Assembly: GCF_963678635.1 (NCBI RefSeq)
Contig: NC_087068.1
Location: 1,176,001-1,240,000 of the forward strand
DNA from: Symsagittifera roscoffensis
Lineage: Eukaryota > Xenacoelomorpha > Acoela > Convolutidae
Length of the DNA: 64,000 nt
Direction: 5' to 3'
Part shown: positions 32,710 to 47,700 of the stretch, piece by piece
How the letters are laid out: every line of letters starts with the position of its first letter
How positions within the stretch are numbered: position 1 is the stretch's first letter
The notes under the pieces: generated by a model
The model's database searches: none
What the model was told of the DNA's origin: nothing
Seen by the model: only the letters and a program-made list of their open reading frames with translations
Program-made: the position numbers and the translations under genes

Positions 32710-35700
32710 CTAATTAAAAAAACAGTCATTTAAAACCAAACATACCAGTTTTCTAAGCCGAATTAAAGATAAGCCGTGCGTTTAGAAGAAACTTACCTTC
32801 CAAGTGGGTACTTGTGTGTAGTCGACGGCCATCAAACCAGCACCTGTCATTTCATTGTTCACGTACCCAGACTCTGTCTAAAAACATTTCAAGTTTCAGT
32901 CCAGAACTTGATACTATGACACACCAGCGGATTTAGGGGGGAAGGGGGCTGGGGGCTGACGCCCTCTCTCAGGGATTCAACCCCCTGCAGACCCAAAGGA
33001 TCCCCTTTGTACTATTTTGAGATCCATTTTTGGCTGATGGACCCTAAATCTTTTTTACGGGCTCTTTCGTCGCCAAAATATAACTAAAGTTGAGGGGGGA
33101 AACACGCGCCGAAAAAAACCGCGATTTTTTGGTCAAAATTTTACAAAAAGTGCCTAAAAACGCCTTTTTTCAAAAATTTGCCTGCGGCGCAGAAAATTTC
33201 GGCAAAACAGGGTCTTTATAGTGATTTAGTAGAGCTCAGAAAACAAATTGGTGGACGACCTTAAAAAAATGTCGACTAAATGTCGACTTTTGTGAAAATC
33301 CCCCCCCCCCCCCCCCCTCGAAAAAATCTTAGATCCGCCGCTGCTATGACAGTTAATTTTTTCGGTAAAATCGGTGCAACTGTGGCGTATTATTCAGCTT
33401 TAAAAGTAAAAATTAGACTTTAAAAACTTGATTGCATAAAATGCTACTGTTTTCGATCATCTGGATTGAAGCACAGAAATTTAGTATGAAATTTGTCTTA
33501 GTCGACCAGCCAGAGGTCTAAGCCGGAGGTTAATTACGTCCGAATGATACAAAAATTTTCAAAACATCTTTGTTGGTTGTGAGTTTAGGTCCGCGGTGGC
33601 CTTCTCATAGAGTAATTTCGGATAAGGTACCCCGTCTGTTCGTCACGCTGTCTAATTTTCGGCCGGATAGATTCGTTAACCTTTTGAGTCTAATACCGAT
33701 CCTAATCTTACTCTTATATTTCCTAGTCTCAATAGATCTAATATATACTGGTATTGTTGCGAAGTTAGAGGAGAGAAAGAGCAACTGCTTTCTAAGTTAA
33801 GTTATTTCTTCTCTGACTGAAACTAATTAGTTTTAGCTTTACAAATTATCATAAGTTTTAGTTATGGATCATGATTGGTTAGTTCTGAATATTTTACAGT
33901 GATAATTATCAAGAATTAAATTGGAAATAAAAGTTACTCGTTTTGAACAGGTTTCAGGTGCCCAAATAGCGAAGTCGACACTTAGTTCCCTTTCAGAGGA
34001 ATAAAATTAGTAAAATCATATTTCAAAGTTTCTTCGTTCACTTACTTCGTATATGTTTGTCATCGGAAGAAAAGGTCTGTCCGTGCCCATCGGAGGTTCT
34101 GGCACAAACTGGGGGTCTAGCACTTTGGGGGGTAGCGCAGCAAGACGTTTCTTGTGGGGTTGATGTGTGGTTGGGGGTTGGGGTGGGGGCTTACTTTCTG
34201 ATACGTCAGTTAGTTCCATCTCTGTCAGGTATTTTCCTGACCCATCTGTCTTCTTGCGGAGCCTAAACAATTTATTCGATGAGAAAAGCAGTTGGAAATG
34301 AAAATTAACGAAATAATTAGAAGCAAACACGATGAAAAATGGACTAAATTTTAGAAAGTATGATTCTCATGCATGAACTAGCTGATAATTTATTACACGA
34401 TCATGCATTGAGACAGACTACAAGATCCACTTACTCTGGGAAAATATTTATCCAAGGCAGTCTGAAATTAGTTCAGCAAATAAAGCTCAGTTAGTTTTTC
34501 AAAAAACAATTTTGTCGATCCGATATAGTTGATGTGGCAACAGAACTGCGTAGTAGGAAATGGGGAAAAAATAGTTTTGCTCATTATTAAGTAACGAAAC
34601 TTCAGTAAAAATATAATTTTGCCCTAATTTGTCCCGACAAACAGCCAAAAATTTCAGAGAAGAACCCCAAACTGAAGTTTGTGATGAAAAGTCCTGCCAA
34701 ACTCATTCATGCGTGGGTAAAATCACTTAGTCAAACAACTTTTCAAAGTTCCGAATCAAAGCAAGATGACTGTCAGAAAACTCTAATGCAAAACGTTCAA
34801 ATTTGTTTGTTTTTGCACATAGAAGATGAAAACTGAAGTTTTATATAATTACTTTCTTAAAAGTTGTTTAGTTACCAGAAAAAGTTTGAAACAGCGTTTT
34901 TAGGGCAAAAAAAAACTTTTTCCGCTCTCAGATGCACAGAAAAAAGTGCATATATATTTTTAAAATCCTTTTCTATGTCAAAATTTTGCATCAAAATTTT
35001 CAAACATATGAGTTTGCCCCCTGACTTGGTATTTTATTCTGCTGCTATTTTTTATTTAGTTTAGTATATATTTTTGTTCCGACTTTCGATACGAAAGTAA
35101 CGGAATATTTGTGCTCGGGGTGGGTTTTTTTTCTTCAGACAAATTTCGACTTTTTAACTAGCCATTTTTGACGGAATTTTTTAATACCATTCAAAAAGTA
35201 TTGTTGTCCTGAGCTTAAATTTGAAAAGATATTTCACCTGTGATCATTTTTCGTAGAGTTATGAGGGTTTAAATATTGCCATTTTGGCCATTTTGAGCAA
35301 TTTGGGACAATTAATGCGCGATATGATTCGCGCTATTAACGCGTAAGAGGAGATTTAATCCGTCTTATAAATCGTTCCAAATTGGTTGAACGAAGCTTAT
35401 TTGCCATAATTGATTTGTTACAAGGAACGAAATCTCTCTTTTTGTACTCTATATGGCGTGTGGGGGCATGATTTCCATAAAAAATTTCAAATTTTAGAAA
35501 AAAAATTTCATTTTATTTTATTTCATTCAATTTTTTTATGTTATTACTGCTGCTCCATAAACCTTAAAAGGCAGTCGGAACATTCAGGGCTTTGCCCTGA
35601 TACGAGCAGTCTTGTTTGTTTTGATAATCTACCACACTTCATATTAGATCCTCGGTTTATTACGAGTAAAGTGTTCTTTTTTGAGTGTGTATTCTGCCTG

Positions 35701-38700
35701 ACTGCCTGTGAATAAGGAACGGTACTGACTTGGCTTTGTATGAGAACATGGGTTTGATGAGGAATATGGAGCCACTGCTCTGCTGCTCTATCTGCTCCAA
35801 GTCCTTGGTCAACTTCTCCGCCGCCTCCTGTCTCTGAGCAGCCAAGCCCGCACTCACCGCACGCCACTGCGAGTCACGCTGCAGACAAAAACACAATCAA
35901 CATGTTTAAAACATACACCCCACAATTTGAACACATGTCAATTCTCTACCCTTTTTTAATTCCTGTAAGACCGCAAAGTCATGCTAGAGAAAAGAACAGC
36001 AGGGAGGCTTAACACTTTTAGTTTGCATTACAATTTTATCTAATATGATTAGAAATTTTTAAAAACTCCAGTTGCATTTTTATTGCATGTCTTAATTATG
36101 GAGCTTAAATTGCTAATTTGGCTCACAACTGGAAATGAATAATCATTTAACCTCTTGTATAAAATCAGCTTTGTTTTTCATGAATCTTGACCTTGACTTA
36201 CATTGGAGCTACTCTCCCGACATATCGAATTAGTATTTCTACTGTAAATTCGATCAATTGCAAAGTCGCCGTGCACAGCATCACCTTGCGCTTATAGAGG
36301 CTTAGAATTGTACGCTACAATAGTGTAATGGCCCAGTTGAGTGATTATTATACTAAGCTGAACGAATCAGGACAATCAAAGTTAAGAGATAGTTCAAGTT
36401 TTAACGTCATTATCGATACTTTCCAAAAAACCGACATTTAAGTCTTGATATACGAGTAACAACAGCTTTGCCTTCTCCAATGACGTTTATAGTCCTCGTA
36501 GTGCATTTGCACGAATTCAATTTACTAGGAGATGACCATTTCCCCGGTGATCTCAAAAGTTGCACTGTATTAAGATTAGGGATAACACATTTTTTGTACC
36601 CGAAGGTGAACAATGGTGCAGAATCCGGAAATTCCGAGGCGGATCAATTTCCTAGCGCCCATAGACCACGCATACGATGTCGATCCATTAATCCACCTGT
36701 TGCCACATGTATTAAGATAGGCTATACAAAAATTGGGGGCCCTTCAGCACATTTGGGCTATAAATTGGGGGCTAACAAATTTTAATGACGATCATCTTTA
36801 TGGCTCAATTAAGAAAAACATGCAACCTTACTATACCGGGATATTAAAACTTCCAGAGATACAGGGCTGGCATATTCCCCAAGTAAATAGTCCCATCCCG
36901 GACTTGCGAAATTTTTTCTTGAGCCCCACTGAACGCAGTAAGCCAATACTTTGGGATATGATAGATAACAGCTAGATATGTCGTCTGACTTCAACCGAAT
37001 CTGACGGTGTGACCCGAAGTTACTTGCACTTGGGTAAAATACCCCTTAGACTACAAGTGGGCAATCTACGCAAACTAATGAGGGAGGGCATTTTGATTTT
37101 ACGGCAGTAATCGACATTAAAAATTCACCCCCAGAAAAAAACTCCAAGTGACCCGAAGCCCTCCGACGGCCCCTTGTGTTGTTATTAGCCCTCCCATGGG
37201 AAAACGATAACGGACCTCTAAAACTGTATAACTTGGCAACTATTAATGGGATATGGATGAAACGTGGTATTTATCCCCGGGTGACCTTTAAACGAATTTT
37301 AGGCTTTTCGACCAAAATTAACACCGAAATGAAACTGCATTGAAGAAAATTAGTTCGAGAAAAAAATGCCAGTAATAGATGTGCGGTATTAGAATTTCGT
37401 CCCCTAAACAACATGAATGGATGGGATACTTACTTACTTCAATTTTTTCGCTTAATTTGACCTGTAATACCAAACTACGTTACCCGACGTTACTAGAAGG
37501 TTGGGATGCGATTGGAGCAGAGATGGAAATTTTAGATGCTTGAAATGGTTTAATGACCCATGAAAAAAGTCATCCCCTCCTCCGGAACGTCAACGGAACA
37601 TTTAAACAAATAATTTGGAGAATGGTTGAATAAACATAACTTGATTAAGAGGTGAAGTTGAAATTGATATTTGCACAACTTAGCCTCAAACTAACTCAAA
37701 CTAAATTATTGCAGAGAACAATTATTGCAGAGGCAGTAGATAGTGAGAGTCGAAACAGTTGGTTCTCAAAGTTAGTTCGATTGTATTCTGGTCACTTAGA
37801 GCCTTCTATATTTGGGTTTAAATTTATCTGAATTTAATTACTATTGGAAGTTCGAGCGATGGTGCGTGAGTACGAGCGATACAGCCACAAGAGCAGTGAA
37901 AGAAGGGGCAAGCAACTTAGTACCGTACAGTATAATTGTCACCAGCTTAACCTCTTCGGGATTGTGGATAGTAGTGAATCTCGGTCGCCCCGCTGAATTC
38001 ACTAGCCAAGGGACCAATTTGCGGTTTTGTTGAGAGAGAAAGAGAACGAAATTAGAGAAACAATCCCGTAAATTACACGACAGAAGGACACAAAAGATAT
38101 TTCGCGCGTGACCTACAGCTAGTAGAAGAGGAGACAAAGAATAACTCACTTTGTGCTGGAACTGTTCGAAGTTGTGAATGAGTTGTATGTGAGCCCCCCT
38201 GTTGCCAGTCATGCGTCTGATGTTCTCCTCCAGCAGTCGCATGGAACAGTGTGCACTGTACCTCTTCACCATCGTCATCAGACGCTGGCCTAGTTAGAAC
38301 AATCATCACTAATACACATAACATACAGCACATCCTTCAAAATAAACTCAGTTCCCAATTCAGTTTCCAGTTTTCCCAATTCAGTTTCTTAGACCAAACT
38401 ACATCATTAAAGCTGAAGATAACACAGCAAATCTAGACAATAAGATTTTATCTTTTGCAAAACTTTGCGAATAATTAGATTTCTGATTTCATTTAGATTC
38501 CCTAGAGCAGATCTATCTAATTTTCCTTTGGAATATAATGCCGAAAACGACTAAGTTCCACAAACAACAGATTGCCAAAATTGTTTGAAAAAAAAACTGT
38601 CTTCTATATAAAAGAAAGATATATGAGACATATCAGTTAATCAAAATTACTCAATGCGCGTCACCTCCTGTGCCCTGTTTGGACTTCAAGCAGCTGTTTT

Positions 38701-41700
38701 TATTCCCCCCCTCCCCCCGCCAGGAAGGAGCATATGTATTTTGATTACCTGGGAGTGAAGTGTACTTGTCGATGAGGTGTGTGGCCTTCTCGAAGGTGTC
38801 CGTGTCTATCTTGTCGTACTGGATGGCCTTCTTCAGGTTGCGGTAGTTCCTCTCAGCATCCATTCTTGTGAACAGAATCGCACTCCTCTGGGCCTCGAAC
38901 TCCGCCAGTTTGTTCTCGCTCTCTTCCAGACGCTACAAATTCAACAATGTCTTAGTATTAAGATTATCACAATTTTTGGGTAGCTTTTTAGGAAAACCAC
39001 CCAAATTTCTCCATTCTTGCTTAATAGTTTCCATAGATAATTTTCATATGAAAAGCTTATGCATTATTTCAATCAATGGGAACATTTGAAATAAAAATTT
39101 TACTCGAAGAGTACTCTGAAAATGTACTAAGAATCTTTCATACAAAAAATACAATGAGCGACTAGTAACTTGAACAACTGAAAAATTATATAGTAGTAAA
39201 ATATAGAAAATAGTACTAACAATCATGAGTTGGCGCAGCTGTTCTTTATTGGCTCCGTAATCACTCTCCAGTTTTCTGAAGCAGAAGATAGTCACAATTG
39301 ACTCATTCAGATTAGTGATGGTTCAAAATTTCATAAGTTTGAGAAATGACTGTCTAGCTCACCCTATTTTATCCTCCAACTCCCGCCTCTGGGACTCGAA
39401 GTCTGACTTCCTGAAACAATATTCCAAACATCATCCACACTTTTGTGTCAATACTTCTGCGATAGTTCTGCAACAAGTTTGAATATTGTATACAAACAGA
39501 GTTTTTCAAATTAATTGTTCTATTATTCTTCGCTATTTCGTTCGAATATGTCGCGAAGTGACTGGAAGCAACTATGGCGTAGGGTAGTTTTTTTTCACAC
39601 AAACTTAGGAAGCACGTAAAGTGTCACTTGTGATACTCTGTAAAATACGTTTCAGTCGTGATTTAGATTCCAAAATATAGTCGAGAAAACTTCGAGTCTG
39701 AATTATGAATTTTTCTGATTGATTTTTCTAATTTTTTTCTTTATTCAACTACCCCCAGCCAAATTAAGCAAAGAACGTATAATTGAGCAGAAAAATACTT
39801 GGTTTCTACAATAAGCTGTTGATCATTTCACAACATCGAAATTTATAACCCATATTGAAAAGGGTGATAATACCTTTTTTGTACAACAAAAACTATTTTG
39901 CGAGCGCTCACAAAGCAACCCTATGTTGAAAAACTTTACGCCAAATTATTGAGGGTTCCAAAAAAAATTTTAGGGTTGTCGTCCAAAAATGGAGCTCAAA
40001 AACACTATACCCTTAAATGACTCTTTGGTTGGCGTGGGCGTCGAATTTCTGAGGGGGGAAGGGGATCTTCCGCCTCCCCTTTATCCATCCCTGAATATTA
40101 GTGGTTTCATTGGCTACATGGTTGATGCACTTTGGTAAACAAAACAAGCTTAAAGTATCAAAAAAATATCAAAAAAGTTTAAACATCAATTAAAATTTAA
40201 ATTTTTTTTTTACTTTCAGCTATTTTTACGGTGATAAATTTGGTTGATATTTGTGGCAGATAACTGGTTGATATCTATCTTTACTTTTGTTCTATATTGT
40301 AAGAAAATTGGATAAGTTTTTAAATGTCTGGATTCTACAATCATCTTCAAAAAAGTTTATTAAAAGGCAAGGCAAGAATTTCCTAATATTTTCGTTTTTC
40401 ATAAACTTTTAGTAAAGATTGAAACTGAGCCTTTTTTCTTTGTTTCTTTATTTCCGTTCAACGAATGAATAACTCTCAACTATAATTAGAATCATTTAAA
40501 TAGAGTTAGTTATCACATTTTGCATTACAGAAGTACAAATAGTCGCAAAAACAATTTTAATTTTACGAAAAATATCATAGATAATTTATATTTTTCAAAA
40601 TTGAGCTCACGGAGTTGTTAATGTTCATTTGATTAAAAAACATCTATCAAAAATGGCTATTCAAAAAGTCGAATTACGGCTGGAAAAAGAGCACTGCACG
40701 GGGCCTAGGAAGTTAGACGAAAAACAAATTAGACATGAGCAAAAAAAACTGAATTTAGATGCAAAACTACATTATGGGATTTTAGACGTAATTGTACTTT
40801 TAAGGTGTGTGAAATTGGTTTACTAACTACAATTAACTTTCGTTCGAGCTCTTTTAACCATGAATCAGTTTTTCAAGTGTCGCATTTATATCAATTTTAT
40901 TAATTGTATTAATATATATCAATTATATAATTTGAGCACTTCAAAAATGTTTTATTATATTTGGAATAACGTTTTATGAATCATTTATAAAAAAAACATT
41001 TTCAAAGGCAAAGGGGTTATAAACGCCTTTTGAATATGTAAAAGTTTGTTTCAAGCAATATGTTTCATTAGCCCTTTGCTTTTCGTCCACAATCCTAGTT
41101 TGGCAAAAACAATTTAACGTCTTAATTCCTTTTTCTTGGAGACGTCTAATTTGCTTGTCGTCTAATTTTCTAGCCCCCCAAAAACACTGCCTTGTTTTGC
41201 TTTTAATCAGTAGGCGTAAAAGAAAAAAAAACGTATTAGCACCTTGACAACAATTTAGCGCAATTAACATCAACTACTCTGAATTATTAAATATTTTTTG
41301 TTGTTCAATTTTAATTAAAGGTTTTCTAAAGAAAACAAGACAGCTCGTATCAGGGCGAAGCCCTGAATGTTCCGACTGCCTTTTAATGTTTATGGAGCAG
41401 TAATAACCCATAAAAAAATTAAAGGTAATAAAATAAAATTAAAACTTTTTTTCTGAAATTTGAAATTTTTTAATGAAAATCATCCCCCCACACGCCATAT
41501 TAAGTACAAAAGGATAAATTTCGCTCCTTGTAACAGATCATTTATGACAAATAAGCTTCTTTTAACCAATTTGGAACGATTTCTAAGCTGGATTAAATCT
41601 CCGCTTACGCGTTAGTAGCGCGAATTATATCGCGCGTTAATTGTCCCAAATTGGCCAAAAGGGCAATCTTTAAACCCACATAACTTTACGAAAAGTGATC

Positions 41701-44700
41701 ACAGGTAAACAATCTTTTCAAATTTAAGCTCAGGACAACAATGGCTTTTGAATTGTATAAAAAAATTTCGTCAAAATGGCTAGGTAAAAAGTCGAAATTT
41801 GTCTGAAGAAAAAAAAAACCCACCCCGAGCACAAATATTCCGTTACTTTCGTATCGAAAGTCGGAACAATAATTGTGATCTAGTTGATCAAATTGCCATA
41901 TTGATTGATGGGGCTAAGTTTTCTAGCAGAGCGATCTTTTAGCAGACTAAAAACAAGTCATAATCTGAGTACTATTTTCAAACGCGGCAAAGGGAAGTAG
42001 CGACGGCTTGATCCGCTACAATTACATTCTGCATGATTGATATTGCGGGTGTGAATTAGTGTTAACCATGAATTTATATGATTATCCCGACTTTTCCTGT
42101 TTTCGAAATTGATAGTTATGACAAACCATGGGATTATTGACTTAATTAGTGAGACTCAACCCGGAGATTAATAGCTTTTTGAGGTTTGTCAATCAATTCT
42201 GCGTCAGTTTTATTGCGTTAGTCTACCAAAATACTTAATTCTTAATTTTTGTCCTGAGAAATTGATCTGCCAAAAAAATTTAGTCCCTTTGTTTGACATA
42301 TATTTCTAGACTTTTATTGAAGTTAAGACAGCTGATAAACCAATCATCCACTAGAAATTTATTACCATACGAACATTTTGCTCTGCGCGGAGTACCGTTG
42401 CTCTGCCCCATATTTAGAAGCACCAAGAAATTTTAGTTAACTTTGTTCTGTGAAACTTATCTGCCCGCTGAGCAAGAAAAGTATTGTTTGAAATAGAAGA
42501 TTGAACAAAGAAATATAGACATTAAAAATGCCACTGTCTTTGCTAAAAGTATTCTCTTTTAGTTCGTGGATTTTGAATAGCACTTTTGCCCTAAAATTAA
42601 TTACATTTGTTAATAAAAAAAATATGTTTCATTGTGAAAACAATTAATTTGTGACGATTTCTTTTGAAGGCTGTGTGAATAAAGTGACTTACAGTGCAGC
42701 TACTTCGTCCTGCAGTCGTTTCAACTCTGCTCCTCCCGACAGCACTGAGTCGTCCATGTGAGCGTAGAGAGATCTAGGCACGAGGTCTGGCAACTGCTTC
42801 TGGAAGTACTGCAGAGTCCTGTGGTCCAATTTGTTCTGGAACAGGATCCGGAGCAGCACTCCCAGAATCTCGCCCAACACTGAAGATGAAGAATGTTTTT
42901 TCATCTTCAACAATTTGCTGACGGAAGTTTCTTTTATATGAGGTCTTATAGACTATTGTAGATAAAGACCTTTCAGCGAGGGGAAAAATCAAAATAAGAA
43001 CAGTTTGTGGACCCCTGATTATGAGCTGCATTCTAGTTTTTTGTCTGCAGGCTGGGAAAAAAGAAGGCTTTATTCTCAAGAAACCACTGAGGGTGAGGGC
43101 GTACTTTGAGCTAGCCGTTTTCACTCAACTGCTTGGGAAGAACATTTTTTATAGGCAACGTTATTCAGCCTTTCACTTCTGAAATTTTTGCAGTTTTCGT
43201 TTTGCTTAAAAAAGTAAGTAAACATTTTTCAAATAAATTTGGTCAACTTTGACGCGTGATTTTAGAGTTTCCCTTAACATGCAAAACTTCATCGTTAATG
43301 ACAAGATGTTGAATATACTCTTTTGAATCGATGAACCTGAATGAAGTAAACTACTTCCAGTCTGTGTCTGAGTAAATATGAAACTGCTCAGTTTAATGTC
43401 AAAAACCAATATATTTTTACAGTTATTTCAACAAAGTAAAAACAGAAACAAAACAAATGAACCGAAATTACAATAGTTTTTGACAGACTAGAAGACTGGA
43501 GGGATTAGGAGGGGAGTGAGAGTTGGAGTTGGAAACGTGCTTACGAATAATGAGTTGCTGTTGCATTTCGGATATCTGCTGGAAACAATTCTCATCCTGG
43601 TCGAACGAGATGAATTCTATCTCGTCCAGAATTGTCACCACCGAGTCGACAGCTGCAAACAAACAAACGAAACACTTTCACTAGCATTTTCAATCACTTG
43701 AAGACGCTCTGGGATCACGCTGGAATCTCTCTTTAACTATCAAGCAACAGCAAAGATAATTAATTTGATCTTTGTTACCTTTATTTTTGAAGAGGAAGGC
43801 CACTGTAGATTTGAACTCGTGAACGAAGTCATAAGCACGCAGGTATTCACTCAGCATCGGATCTGCTTTCCTAAAAAAACAGAAAAACACTTCATTTGAC
43901 CTTGAACCCAGTTTAGATGCAATGCAGTCCACAAACTTCGAAAGAGGAGAACATTTTACCTAAAAGTATTCTCAATTTGTTGACATATATAAACGAAACA
44001 AGAAGTTACGACATTCAAACTTTGTGTCATTACTGCAGCTACCACCTGAGAGAACTAAGATTACTAAACATATACACATAATGAGAAGAGACAGTTTCGC
44101 TAAAGTTCAGTTTTAAACGCCAGTTGAAATCAATTTATGGCAGCCGGGAGATCATTTTGCACAAGTGTGGAGACAGTTAGTGTGGCTGTCTTTCTTACTC
44201 ACTCGATCTCGGACAGATCGAAGAAGGAGTCTACAGTGAAGGGGGTCATGCTTCTGCAATCATCAATAAATACTGCATTAATTTAAACAAAAAGCTTACT
44301 AGGATTCTGTTGGAGCAATCAAACCAAAATTTAAACTCAGTCGAATTGAGGCCTGACTTTAAACTTGAATGGCGACCCGGTTGACAGAAAAAGCCAGCCG
44401 AGTCATACAATTTGCATACATGTTTTCCCAGATTATTCTATAACTGAGGAAGTTCAGTTCTATTTGTTGATATAATACTTCTATCAAAATATTATATGCT
44501 GTCATTCTTGCCGTACCTTTGTATAGTGTATGACTATTATTTTCAACTTCTGAAGCTACTCCCGGGCGACTAAACCGATTGATTACAGAACAATAAAAAG
44601 AACAAAAAGTAAAAGGAATAAAACTAAGACAAGTCTAAGCTAATGACACTTGATGATGAAGTTGTATCTGCGCACGAGCACTTACGAATGGTAGCGTCGC

Positions 44701-47700
44701 ATGTTTCGAACCGACTTCATCATTCTACAATATAACATCTATTTACCCAAATAGTTTCTCATGTGCATTAACTGGTAAATTTATCTATATGTTTTTAGGG
44801 GGGTGGGAGGTTGGGGCGTTTTTTGATTAACTGGAGCTGTCTCCACGGCTCTGGTTATTTTTGCTCCAGCTTATCTTTTTATACTTTTGTTTCGACCACT
44901 GAAAGTAGGGATTGACTTGTCTTCGACTGTGGTTTAATTTTTGTTTTCCAGTTTTTTGTTTTTTAGTTTTATTGTTTTTCAGGAAAAAAATCAGTACCAC
45001 AAATAATGTATCGAAATGGCTCTACTGATATATCATATCTTTCAGTCGCGATTCGATGGATATTTAAAAATTTCAAAAATATCTCCAGTGTCGTTTGATT
45101 TTTAGTCTAATGTGGAGCGCATAAAGCGAGCGAGCAGGCTTATAATAGGAAAATACGCTTATTTTCCTATTATATTTAGGTCTTAAAAATTTAATTTTAC
45201 CCTAGTAGTATATGGGTTTTTTAAGTCTATTTTAACGCCTTCCTGGGATATAACATTGAAAAGGTCTGAAAATTTTTGATTTTTCTTTACTTTCATTGTT
45301 TTTCTTTTCTTTCATCGAAGAAAAAAAATCAATTTGGTCGACCTAAAAATTATTTTTGAATATCTGCCCCCCCCCCCCTCGAGAAAATCTTAGATCCACC
45401 CATCCAGGTATTGATTGAGAAATAATAGCTCCGTGTTTTTGAATCATTCAGAAAAGAGTATCTTTTTCTGGGACTCTTCTCGGAATTTTATTGGATGAAG
45501 TCCAACTTTTAGACGGGCGAAAATGGACGTGGATTGTTACTTTAGTAACTATGTATAGTTAATAAAGAGTAGTGAATTGGGTAACTCACATCTGTGCCTC
45601 TGCGGACCTCTGACTCCTGCGACTGCCTGCCCTCAGTCCATTGATGCCCCTCTTGGCCTCATTGATCACCTCCTCCGTCTGCATCTGCACAACACAACAC
45701 AACACAAATGAACATCAGGTTGAAACTTCCATTTAACTATTCCCGGGCAGAGTTTTCGCTCGCAATTCAAAAGCATCCATAGGGAGGGTTGAAATTTGTG
45801 AAAAAAGGAGAACGTGGGGAAAAAAATGTTTAATCCGAGCAAGATGCAGATTTTTCTAATTTTTTTTGGTTCAATCCACGGATTAATAAATTCCAATCAT
45901 ACGGGGGACTAGCACATGTTTTCCCATTTTCCGCTTTTGTGCTCAATCCACAATAAATTTAGCCGATGCAAATATCCGCTCTATTTCGTCCATGGAACCA
46001 ACAAAGCTTTCCATTATTTTCAAAAAATTAATGGACCCGATTTACAGTTTCGCTCAAAATCAACTGTAAGATGCGCAGAGTTTTTGTTTCTCCCGCTTTT
46101 TTCACAGATTTTCGAACAAAGTATCCAATTCATCTGAAGTGAAAAAATCGGTGACAGGACGAAGTATCCCATACGAAAGTATCCGATCACAATACCAATA
46201 TAGCCCAATGGTGACAATATAGCCCACGTCAATTAAAATATCCCATAAAGGTATAAAAAATAATTTATGAGATAGATTATCAACAATTGGTCCATCAATA
46301 TAGCCCACGTCAATTAAAATATCCCATAAAGGTATAAAAATTAATTTATGAGATAGATTATCAACAATTGGTGCATATCTCTACATCGCAATTAAACAAA
46401 GATTCAATTCAACTGCCTCAGTTATTTCAAAACGCCATATAGAGATACTGCTAATGGTAAAAGACTCTTTTCTAGGGATTAAGTTTTCTTTTTCAATCTT
46501 TTATTGGAGTCATAATTGAGAAAGTTTCGACAATGAAGCACAACGCAAAGATATATCATTACACACATAGCACCAATACATTGAACACCAAAATGGCAGA
46601 TTTTATCTACGATAACACTCAAAAAGGCAAAGTGTTGCTTATCTTGGATTGACACAAGTTCACTAGGAAGCGAGACACCAAATTTACCACTCACTGGCGT
46701 TGTGCTTTCACATAATTGCCTAATGACTCATAAAACTTCGTTCAATTAGGAGCACAGCCATGAGTTTATCACCACTTGCGTAGAAGCCAGGCAGCTAGTT
46801 AGTCAAATGAAAGAAACAGCAAAATCGCAAGTCAATCCTGTAAACAACCAGTTCATAGCAGCTAACCTCAAGACTGTGAACGATATAAGGCAATTCAGGT
46901 TTCACTTCCTTCATGTGCAGCCCTAACAAGAACCCTCAATGGGAACAAAACGTAAATACCACTCAACGTGATTTCGTCGACCGACCATAACTTCGACATG
47001 CCCGACAAAAAATTACCTTTTTGTCTGCATGATAGCGGAAAAGAATACAGTGAATGATTCCATATTCTCGGGGACATGGAAATTTTAAATGCTTTTCGAG
47101 TTCATAGCAAAGTTTGGCTTTGTGATGGAACCTTTAAGATATGTCCGTCCCAACTTTTGTCAATTGTACACAGTACATATCCAGATTGGTGGCTTTTATC
47201 CAGCCTGCGTTTTCGTTTTGCTTAGCAACAAAAAAGAGACCACTTACAACAGGTTTCTTGAAGCCCTGATTAGCCCCATTGGAGACTTCGTACACAAAAA
47301 AAAAGGTCTCATTGACTTCGAACAAGCTGCCTTGAATGCATTTTCGTCCCCTAAAAAAACTGAAATCAAAGGGTGCTGTTTTTATTTATGCCAAAGCTTC
47401 CATCGGAAGCTTTTAGAGATAGGTCTGAGAAAAAACCTATGAGTACAATGCTAAGCTAGCCTTAACCTTGAAATTATCCCAGCTTTAAGCTTCGGTCCTC
47501 TCTGATGTCGAATCTGCGTTTATTCTCGTCTTAGACGAAATTTGCCAAACTGCCTGAAGTCCTCGAGAAAATTGACAAGCTCGCGTTATTTTTCCAGAAA
47601 ATTTATGAAAAAGGAGAACCAATTGGTCGGCAACGGCGTGATCCTTTTTCCCCACAGCTTTATGGAATCTTTACGACAACGCGGCGGCAGGTCTAATTCG

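Larger units (their letters stand above)
32878..34045. other. Intron holding a poly-C inverted-repeat element and a reverse solo LTR
   Basis: Two insertions fill most of this 1.17-kb intron: the element at 32931-33347 and the LTR at 33580-33911. Both are described separately. Confidence 0.7.
39411..42692. other. 3.3-kb intron with an inverted-repeat block and family C copy 2
   Basis: It contains a poly-G/C fragment related to the 33-kb element (about 40030-40095), facing arms of an inverted repeat at about 40705-40738 and 41155-41188, and family C copy 2 at 41335-41867. No coding exon is seen. Confidence 0.55.
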
